DNA of 64,000 bases, taken from the NCBI GenBank assembly GCA_037576215.1, contig JBANDB010000005.1, positions 3,844,001 to 3,908,000 on the forward strand, read 5' to 3'. The position numbers were made by a program, and so were the translations under genes. Below are positions 55,540 through 64,000 of this stretch, in pieces. The stretch is from Armillaria gallica (lineage: Eukaryota; Basidiomycota; Agaricomycetes; Agaricales; Physalacriaceae). Every line of letters begins with the position of its first letter. Position 1 is the first letter of the stretch. The notes below the pieces were generated by a model. It saw only the letters and a list, made by a program, of their open reading frames with translations, ran no database searches and was not told where the DNA came from.

Positions 55540-58500
55540 CACGTTGAGAGACTGCCGCTGTTGGAGGTGCAAATCGAGGAATCCCAGTCCCAAGAGATCG
55601 AAGAAAACCATCAGAAGGGAAAGGGCTTCATCGTGCGTGCGTATCTTCAGTCAAGCAAAGACAAGCAGACGAGAAACGCTGCTGGTTGATCGATGGGCGA
55701 GACCTATCGTCAATGGTGATGGAAGACGAAAAAGGAGCTTTGGTCCCGGACCTTTCGAGTTGATTATCCTTTCTTACCGAAAACGCCAAGGGAGTTAAGA
55801 CTGTCATGAGGTCGAGAGATCTATCTGGCGAGATGTCAGTATGTCAGTAAATAATCGGGAGGTAAAGAACCAACCTACGTGAAGCAGTGTCATAAGCCAT
55901 GGTTACATTTCCTGTCGCGTTCATTCCGCACTAATTGATGTTCTCGACGTTGCAAGCGTCGTTCTTCAGTGCGGCGGCTTCCATGTATAGAGCCGAACAA
56001 TTTTGCATTAGCACAAAGTTCTCAGCAGCAGTCGGCAGTGGAAATTGCTAAGGACATGGGGGAAGCGAAGGATGAAGGACCGGCGAGCTGAGTTCGACGC
56101 TCTTGTAGTGCTGGTGAGGGTTCACCACCTGCGATACGTGAAAGGAGGATAGAGATACACAAGTGAGAGATTGGTGCTTCTTGATGATATCCGTTATGGA
56201 CTACAGAGAAAAGCGATATCAGAGCATGGTCAACAGAACGGGGATCATGAACATACTAGAGTCATAGGACAATGGTCCTCCCAAGCTCCACCCCTTTCCC
56301 CCCCCAGTTCTGCCTTCCAAAGTTGTCTTAGTGACCCGTCCTCTGGACCCCGATGGTCGTCCAAGTTGAAGTGTGAAAAGCAGGACCGTTGGCTGCTAGT
56401 TGGAAGGAGCCGAATCCTGGGTGAAGCGGAATGGGCTACGCGACTGGACCTTTTGTTCAGTCCAGAGTACGCTCGCTGGCGTTACATTGCGGTAAGAGCT
56501 GCTAGGCAGGAATAAGCGAGTATGAAACAGGGCTGTCGACCCAGAGGACGATGGCTTTCGGCCGGGAATTGGAAGGGAAATAGCCCTGCATGCATCCATA
56601 ATAATATCAGGCGTAGCGGCGGTTCCAAACCAAAACGACCAGGCCATGTCGGGGCACAACGAATACAGTAGATGGGGGCGGAAATGTTCCCTTCTCTCTA
56701 CCAGAGGCGAAATCAAGAGGAAACGAGCGAGTTCCTTCCTGGGAAGGTCAGGACAGACCATAGCATCTCCGGTATCGAAACCAACTTTAGACTAATCGTA
56801 ATGGCGTCTGAGTGTATGTAGACTCGGTGGAAGACGAGCGGGGTAAGGAATGATGTTGCAACGCTAGATCAGAACCTCTGATGTGCATACAGAAGTAGAG
56901 AGGAAGAAATGATGGTACGGCCTGCTTGTATACGCTATGCTAAGCAGACGAAGAGGATAGCGGAGTATTGGATTTTCTGAGGGTCAGTATTCCTGCTTTG
57001 GAGTCAAGCCGTACGTTCCAGCCACCGCCGCCTAGAAGGAAGTACGTGTTCTCGGGTAGTGAGGATTTTGTGCATTGCGGTTCCAGGGAGTGTAGGTGAA
57101 AGTGAACTGGGAAAGAAGCAGAGAAGGAAGATGAAGAGACGGGCACGACGGAATGGCGCTGAGGGCTCCCTGGACGACATTGCCGACAAACAAGCTCTCC
57201 TTGGGTTCGTTGCATCACCAAAACTGCAGATGACAGTCGCGTCAATACGAATTAGGCGTTCGAGATGACGACTGTAGACATACCCTGAAGACGTCCGTAA
57301 GACACTGGATGACGGCGACGCGACCCTGGCAGCACTCGCTCCCTTCACTGACTGCTGTGATTAGCATGAGGGTGATGTTCATAGCCGTGGTACGCTAAGA
57401 AAGTGACACCTTTTATGCGCTCTGCCGCGTCTTTTGCTTTCGGATTCTTGTTGCATGTAGGCCAGCCAGGTCATGAGCGTAAAACACCGGAAGCTATAAA
57501 CGTACAACGGAGGGAGGCGTTGATATGAAGACGATCGAAGGCTGGTGCAGTTACTAGTAGGAGGCCAGTCCTCCATGGCGCGTGAATTAAGAGACGGATG
57601 ATTGACTTGGGCGTAAAGGACAAGACACGCGTGAAAAGAGGATGGCGAAGGTTCAGTGAACAACGGTCAAGGACACGTCCCTTCTCCTCCTACCCACACC
57701 CAATCCTACGCCTCCCTTCTTCCCATTGCGCTGATGCCGACTCGGGGTCACTCGGGAGAGGCTTTGTGATGTCTTCAGAGGAGGTGAACAGACGAGGGTA
57801 TTGTTGATGTAGTCCCCGATGACGGTGGGATATGGAAGGGAGGCTGTGATCGGAGTTTCGGATCGTCCTCTCCACCCGACTGCGAGCATGCGCGCACGCA
57901 CAATGCCTTGACACATTCCTCGTCTGGACGCGTACACAAACAACAGCTCTTCCTCCAAGCCTCGCCTGATTTCTTGGCGCCGGCGAGTCCCCGACTTTGC
58001 ACCTCCAACGGTGGCGGCTCCTCAACCTGAACGACACTCAGACTTGTTCCGACGCGTCAACATGCAGGGGATGGCCTAGGAGAAGGCGAGGAACAGAATG
58101 TGGTATCTTGCAGGCGTAGAGAGGACTGACCGTACTATCGGTGTCCTTGAGTACGTCGGCCATTCTCATCTCGCTGAACTCCTTTATTGACATTATCGGT
58201 GTTCACAGACAGCTGCCGTATTCTACACCGCCGAAACATTCCAAGACAAAAATCTCACATTGAATACTACTGCATTTAATGTTCCCACACATGAAATTCA
58301 GCTTCCCAAGCAAACAACGACGAGCGATGTCCAACGACACTCCGTTCTCTCTCCGTACAACAGATGCTTCAAGCTTCGACCACCACCATGCCTGGCTCTA
58401 TATCACCTCTATTTCACAAGTTCCACACCCTTCCTAGCACAAACCTACCAAAGCTTATGACCATTCTAAGCTTTCCGCCCAGCCGACTTCGACAGGCGAA

Positions 58501-59210
58501 GTGCTCACCAACCCCAAGGTTGTGAATTCTGTAACGGCCACAAGGATATCCTTGTCGGTACCGCGTGTCACAGCGAATTGACATAGGAATGCGGACGTCT
58601 TGCAAAGCTGCCTTACCAGACCATATGTTATCGTGAGTTCCCTTTACCGAAAGTGACATTCAGAATTTACTGATTCACCTGCAGAAGCTCCACACGCAAA
58701 CTGCCCCTTCTCTCTGTTCCACGACATAAACATCCGCGTCAACCTGTCAACATTTATATTTATCCCCTACTTTGTCGAGGCTATGATTCTCATTGCACCA
58801 AGATCTGGAGCCCGGATGACAGCGACATAAGTGAAACTAAACGTCTTCCCACTAGACTAGCCTGTCCTCCACCTGCACCATATCTCTCTTCCTCCCACTC
58901 CATCCCCTCTTCCCGCTGAAGCGCCTTTCTAATCTAGGACCCGCTATCCTTAGATATAGCACCAACCAAGGATTCTCCGTGAAATGTCGACGAGAGAGAA
59001 GGGAGCTTCTGTAAGCGTGGGCGTCTTCGGATGAAGACAGCTTTCGCTGGGTGAACAAACCAGGAATATTCGTGTGTCGTGTACGCTATATGCGGTCCGG
59101 CTCGTTTCCCAGTCATTTCCTTCGCCTGTCTTGTCTTCCTTCGCGCTATTTGGAGTACCCGCCAACGATACATGTAGGCCGTCAACATACGCAAACCGAC
59201 CCCAATGCGT
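55540..59210 (+). repeat. R-family block, copy D (direct with 18.05-21.5 kb)
   Basis: Colinear with copy B over most of its length, with small indels. Contains the intron-like GTACGTCGGCCATTCTCATC..CACAG segment (58152-58208) followed by ACAGCTGCCGTATTCTACAC, and CEFCNGHKDILV-like reading near 58525, parallel to CELCNGHKHILV near 20825. Copies B and D lack about 100 bp found in copies A and C around 7715-7815. All frames broken; ancestor unknown. Confidence 0.6.
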
Positions 59211-59254
59211 CCTACGGTAATGGCTACGAAGCTCCTATGGTTCCGTTTCTCGTC

Positions 59255-59455
59255 CTGAAAAGTAACATACGTTCAGAAATCCAACGAAACGACTCAGATA
59301 GTGGGCAATTTCCCACATCACTATATGATCCAACGGACCCAAAAACGATAGAAGAACATAACAGGGCTCAAGCTCTTTTTCGCCGTGCTCGTGCCCGTGC
59401 AAGGGAGGATGAAGCCTCCGGTCGCGTTTCGAAGAGGGCTAGATTGGTTGAGTGA
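59255..59455 (+). CDS. Hypothetical exon with basic C-terminus
   Basis: End of an open frame whose first half lies in the R block. The unique second half reads YDPTDPKTIEEHNRAQALFR followed by an arginine-rich tail (RARAREDEASGRVSKRARL) and TGA. It looks coding by composition and could be the last exon of a gene, possibly nuclear from its basic tail. No domain recognised and no upstream exon confirmed. Confidence 0.25.
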   Translation: MKSNIRSEIQRNDSDSGQFPTSLYDPTDPKTIEEHNRAQALFRRARARAREDEASGRVSKRARLVE

Positions 59456-59706
59456 GGCATTTCGTATCTGGTAAACTCTTTCTCTAAAAGACTTGCTCCA
59501 CTTTTGATCTTAACGATTTCAACTCCTCATTATTATCCATCGTATGTTGTACCATATGACTGAAATACCATGCTTTGCAATGAAATAGATTCATTCTTAT
59601 GTCGAATTACACTAATTGTAGTACAAAATACTTTCAGATCAGTCTTCGCTCTTTCTATAATCAACTTATACACTTCCATCATTACTTCCAGCATCTGATG
59701 CTATGA

Positions 59707-60275
59707 TTAAGTAATATTTAAAGCAATCCGAAGAAACGACTGTACGCACAAGATTTCATAGTTCTTCGTCATCAAGTGCTCACTCCAGTCAAATGATATA
59801 ATACATCCGTTTCTAAGGACGAAGACGAAATCAGCCAACGACAGCACCTGACATATCGCAACACATACAAGTGAGGGCTCGTCTTTCCCGGTACTCTGTA
59901 CCCTTTATACTCGGCCACCCCATGGTACAACGACATCCCATCCTCCTCATAGCCCCCTTTGATCGGCCTCCTACCATCTGGGATGCGTCCCTCAGACGTG
60001 CGTACGAGTTCCATCGTCTCAGGATTGAACGGGAGCAGATCGAAACGCCCCTTTGAGTGTATCTCGCGGCCGCGGAAGGCGACTGAGCAAGGCAGGTGAG
60101 GTGCTACCTTGCACGGATGGACAGATTTGTCAAAGATGGCGGAACCGATGTAGACGGGCTTGTTACCCCAATCACGGCATGGGGGTGGTCCGAGAAGGTC
60201 CTGTGGTGGGAAGGGAGAGGATCCATCCAGCGGAAAGCGGAAGCCAGAGCTGGGGGGTTGCTCAGGCTGAGGCAT
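59707..60275 (-). CDS. DM9 (DUF3421) domain protein, stand-alone
   Basis: Two exons, 170 codons plus stop: 60275-59869, intron 59868-59813 (56 bp, GTATGT..CTTAG), 59812-59707. Starts MPQPEQPPSSGFRFPLDG. DM9 repeats: GNKPVYIGSAIFDKSVHPCK, CSVAFRGREIHSKGRFDLLP, ELVRTSEGRIPDGRRPIKGG, YEEDGMSLYHGVAEYKGYRV, then after splicing NGCIISFDWSEHLMTKNYEI and LC. Frame is intact across the joint. DM9 domains bind sugars in characterised oyster proteins and occur in natterin-like proteins; here a lectin-like ligand-binding role is an inference. It lies 232 bp downstream of NLR-3 on the same strand. The same domain is fused to NLR-2. Confidence 0.85.
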
Positions 60276-60506
60276 CGGTTAAGTAGGGGAATCCGGGGCT
60301 TGTTCTTTCTCCCATCATCACGGAGGATGCCAGCTTAGTATCATAGGCCGATTTCTGCATGACTGCAACTTTGGGCTTCGACTTCGACCACGTTGTAGAT
60401 CAAGCCTTCTGCCTGGTACGACCGATCAAGAAATGAGATAGAAAACCGAGACGTGTTATATTCCACATGAAACAATACTACCTAGATCGCAAGACCTGGT
60501 CAGTCA

Positions 60507-63222
60507 TTAGGTACGTAGGCGATTGCCAGGCGTGACGGTAAGATAGATAGGTTGGTAATTATCCATCTCAGCACTGTACCCATATTTCTCAAAAAGCGCA
60601 ATCATCTCAGGTCCTGAGTGACAAGCATGAGTGTACGCAGCTTTACCGTCGTCGTCTCTCACCAAAACCTCAATTCCAGGGTGCTTCAGCAAGGCTTCGG
60701 CAATCGGTATGATCCCATGACTGACCGCCACCATAAGGGGTGTCCGACCATTGCTGCCCTTGCTATTCACGTCAACCCGACTCGACCGCAATAGCATCTC
60801 CACGATATGCGTATGCTCCCGCCGTTCTGCAGCATACAACAAGGGTGTCTGTTGCGATGAGGGTGAACGGGCATTTGGGTTAACGTTATCTCGGTCCAGA
60901 AGTAGCTTCACCATCTTCAGATCTCCCCTTTGTACGGCTGTCAGCAACAATGGATCCTTGCACTCGCAATTTCCACGCAAGAGGAGAACGTCCATGATGT
61001 GCAACAGCCCATAATCCATAGCCAACTGAATTGGCATGGGTGCCTCGTTGGATATTGCTCTTCGATGAAAAATGTTCACAATCCTCCTGCGGTTCGCCGA
61101 GTCAACACCTCCAGTGAGAAATGCAATGATTTCATCTTCCATTGAATGTTCCACTGCTCCGCTAGCATGATACCCCCAGTGAACAGAGGAGTAGTGTAGG
61201 AACGGATGCTTTTCGGCCAGACCACGAAGCGGAAGGTCTTCGAGCGATGACATATACGACAGGCAGGTGCGCGTGATAGCCTCTTGGATGCGAGGAAAGA
61301 GTTCGGCGCATCGACGGTCATGAAAATACTCTCGGGTCGTATGATCTAGAGAAACCCATCATCAGCTTGTATAGAAAGGATAATCAAATCTTCCGCACTT
61401 ACGCATGAACTTCATTATAGCTCCGCTCGACCGAAAATCTTTGAACTCACTATAGGCGTCGTCCTTGACGACAAGCCCGGCACAGATATCCCCCAAAAAC
61501 TCCTCATCATCGAGGTCTACGGTCGTCATCCTCGATTCCACAGCCAATGCGTACCGCAATTCCAACACTGCCAAAGGACGCCTAGCAAAGGCTATCCACC
61601 CAAGTATACGATACGCAAGTTCCTTGCGATCTTTGCTTTGACAATTAACCCTCTCCAGCGCGTTGTCATACGCCTCCCATATATTGCTTGGCAGCTTTCT
61701 GAGTGCATCTCGACGTATTTTTCGACTTTTTGTCTCAGCAAGTGACGCCATATGCATGCGCGCCAGAAGGAATCTATAGTGAGTCGGTCAATAAGCACAA
61801 CACGCGTGACTGCAAGATGAACGCACACGCCGCCAGCCCTTGTTGTTACTCCGCTGAGTATCTCCCGACGCAGATAGTCTCGTCCCTTAATGTGGCGGGC
61901 AAGACGACCGGAAGAGAGTCTGCTCATGATATACGTCTTGATATCCTCATCGGCAGCTCGGTTATCTAACCTGGTATCGGTCCTGAATAGTGATGCCATC
62001 GTGGGTAGGTCTCTCGACATCACAAGAAGACGAGTTTTGCTGCCAGCATCCGGAGCGCATTAATCAGCTTCTCTTGACCTCCGTCATTTTCTGGAAATTC
62101 GTCCAGGGCATCAAGAATAATGTAGACGCGGTTGAATGATTGCAACTCTTCTACAAGGACTTCGATAAGATCGTCGAAGAAAAGGGGGGGTGTTATTGTC
62201 ATAGAAGAATGTGATCGAATCAGAGAGACCATGCACTTGGACTCGCTGTTTCAAGAAGCTGCGGAGAATGTTCTCCACGGTCTGTGTGTTCGCAGATTGG
62301 TGATCGCAGAAGACACTCAGCACAAGAGTCTTCTGTTGGACAAGTGTCTTCTCGCAAATCGGCGACTGCAAAGCATTGAGAATAATGGAGGCCAAAACGG
62401 ACTTTCCAACGCCCGCTAGAGATACTATGTCAGCTTTCAAGAAAACATTGAAAATATTTGACTCACGACCGCCAGGACACCACAAAGTACGAGACTCCGT
62501 AGAACCATCCTTCCAACATTTATACTCTGGCGACTCAAGAAGCCATTCTCCGGTGTTGCCAACACGCTCTCTCAGCTTCTCCTGTTGAACGGCGGTGGGA
62601 TCCGAAGGGGTCAGCCATCCCGCCACTTTCTCAGGTTTGTCGTCTGCTAGGTACATGTGCATCAGCGTTCAATACGGCGATAGACCTTGACTATGGACGC
62701 ACCTATCAAGACAACATCCACCGTGCCCTTGACATCTGCGATCATTGCATGAGATAATGTTCTGTATACCAAATTTAGCCTCCGAGAGGTGAACGCAGGA
62801 GTCGCTTACAGGTGGTCTACCTGCACAGCGCTCATAATCAAGGTCTTGAGACGCTCGATCTTCTTCAGATCCTCCTCCACACTCGTTTTGGTAAGCGTCC
62901 ACATCAACCTCTTTTTCACTATCTTCCACTGAGGTGGGGAAACGCACAGCTTTTTATCAAGCTCCTCGAGTAACTTCATAAGCTCTTTGAAAACACTGTC
63001 CTCGTCCAGCTGCTTCAAGGTCTTCAGCCACTGGCCATCTTCGGTCGATCGCGGTATAAGCTCGTCTACGGCAGATAGGTAGATCCTCAGATACTTTAGC
63101 TCCTTTAAGAACTGGGAAATTTCATTGGGGGCGTTGTATACGTCCTTGACATAGTTGATAAGCGTAAGGATGTTTGTAATGAAGGCAGCGACAGACGAAG
63201 CAACTCCCACAGCGTCTGCCAT
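60507..63222 (-). pseudogene. NLR-3: HeLo-like / NACHT / short ankyrin receptor, two frameshifts
   Basis: Start ATG 63222 (MADAVGVASSVAAFITNILT). Exons: 63222-62810, 62761-62703, 62646-62467, 62415-61827, 61773-61403, 61345-60507, all with GT..AG introns of 48-57 bp. Walker A GGPGVGKS, Walker B YIILDALDEF, winged-helix-like YRILGWIAFARRPLAVLEL. The ankyrin part has only about five repeats (MPIQLAMDYGLLHIMDVLLL to TPLMVAVSHGIIPIAEALLK) and ends GNRLRT. It matches the flanking repeats of NLR-2 with the expanded core missing. Two apparent frameshifts interrupt exon 4: one at a run of seven G (62185-62191) and one near 62038. Otherwise well preserved with normal CpG content. If those are assembly errors the gene would be intact. 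Confidence 0.8.
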
Positions 63223-63560
63223 GGTTGGCGGTGAAGAGGAGGGTTGTACGCAGGCAGTTCGCAAGGTACTATGGCCTCGTGGTAGAAATCGAAGTCACAA
63301 TTTCACTGTAACTGGCCAATGATGTTGCACGGTAATCCTCTGTGATGATGGGGGCGATCATGTTCTTGAGAATTGTACAATGTCGATTTATTGCATCCAG
63401 AAAAGTATTTAACCCGGTTCGTGTCAATCCTGCCCTTGCAGAGGAGTCTGCATGCACGGAAACAAAAGTAACCTTCACGACTCGTATGAAAGGCCAAGGT
63501 TGCCAACGAACATTAAAAGTCGTTCACCACTCAATGATTCCTTCTTCTGTCGACAAATGA
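63223..63560 (-). promoter_or_regulatory. Shared NLR 5' flank
   Basis: The sequence just upstream of NLR-3 (GGTTGTACGCAGGCA at 63242-63256, reverse of the transcript) is also upstream of NLR-1 (4160-4175) and, less well, of the truncated copy (about 25530-25545). A second shared element, CCCTTGCAGAGGAG(T/C)CTGCATGCACGGA, lies at 63431-63459 and 4420-4450, with a diverged inverted copy near 25250-25280. Conservation in otherwise diverging flanks suggests promoter or leader function, or simply recent duplication. Confidence 0.45.
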
Positions 63561-63779
63561 GTTAAGCGCTCGAGATGGACCGCAGAGATACCTTGAAGTC
63601 GCCTTTAACTCGCAGTCACCGTACGTCCTTCCTTTTCTTCCCACCTAAGGCTGGTTATTCGCCGGCACGACGCCAACTGTATATTCCTTCCTCCCATCCC
63701 ATCTCCATCAAAAGCTATCTCATGGACGTGTCATCCGAGTCCTTTTCCAGCTGGTTGTAACGATCAAGGAAATTTCGCA

Positions 63780-64000
63780 AAAGGAATGAAGGGGGTTTCT
63801 GTAAGGGCGCATATCTTCGGGTGTAGAAAGTTTTTGCTGGGTGGAGAAGGAATACTATCAGTCGTTAATGCACGTGTGACCGAGTCGATGCAGAGTCCTC
63901 GAAGGTCGCCAGACCCATCCTCGATGATGGGAGACGGAAAGAGAGTTCGATCTCACCCGGGTTCTGTCCGGCTCGTTTCCCCTGCCCGTCCCTTTTCGCT
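63780..64000 (+). repeat. R-family block at right edge (partial)
   Basis: GTTTCTGTAAGGGCGCATATCTTCGG corresponds in part to CTTCTGCAAGCGTGTGTCTTCGA at 21270 and CTTCTGTAAGCGTGGGCGTCTTCGG at 59005, and GTCCGGCTCGTTTCCC follows in all three. The block continues outside the window. Confidence 0.55.

Overview
The window looks like nuclear DNA of a filamentous fungus, most likely an agaricomycete basidiomycete. It holds NACHT/ankyrin NLR proteins with short (about 49-60 bp) GT..AG introns, a HET-domain protein, an agaricomycete-type F-box protein and a long Ty3/gypsy retrotransposon. No prokaryotic feature is visible. Gene density is low, and much of the sequence is duplicated, decayed or mobile.

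Layout. 1-4140 (-) is a decayed NLR (NLR-1): HeLo-like N-terminus, NACHT, then an ankyrin array that runs off the left edge. 4141-24330 holds copies of a low-copy dispersed repeat family (called R here), an intact HET gene (10999-13141 +), an intact F-box gene (14396-16150 -), a reverse-transcriptase remnant (16657-17084 -) and a damaged DM9/DUF3421 gene (about 17276-17778 -). 24330-25859 is an inverted copy of the NLR-1 upstream region plus a truncated NLR N-terminus. 27310-47063 is one Ty3/gypsy insertion with 1711-bp LTRs, flanked by CCGG on both sides. Its gag-pol is on the minus strand, and two intron-containing, zinc-motif genes lie in antisense. Its left LTR is split by a 3016-bp, almost perfectly palindromic, hAT-like element. 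47441-53240 (+) is NLR-2, with about 25 nearly identical ankyrin units fused to a C-terminal DM9 domain. 55.5-59.2 kb is another R block. 59707-60275 (-) is an intact DM9 gene, followed by NLR-3 (60507-63222 -), which has a short ankyrin domain, and then another R block at the right edge.

How the parts relate. The three NLRs share their exon/intron plan and 5' flank, so they are one paralogous family. In NLR-3 the DM9 protein is a separate gene immediately downstream. In NLR-2 the same DM9 domain is fused to the ankyrin C-terminus. In NLR-1 that part lies outside the window. This fused/split pattern suggests an NACHT-ankyrin switch that works with a DM9 (putative carbohydrate-binding) module. 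Fungal proteins of these types act in non-self recognition and regulated cell death, and a HET gene lies in the same window. R blocks sit beside each NLR or DM9 locus.

All three NLRs carry lesions. The two with expanded ankyrin arrays lie in tracts where CG dinucleotides are nearly absent. Several of their lesions are CGA to TGA stops or C|GT to C|AT splice donors, as expected from deamination of methylated CpG or a RIP-like process. NLR-3 keeps CpG but has two apparent frameshifts, one in a run of seven G. Whether any NLR here is functional cannot be settled from the sequence alone.
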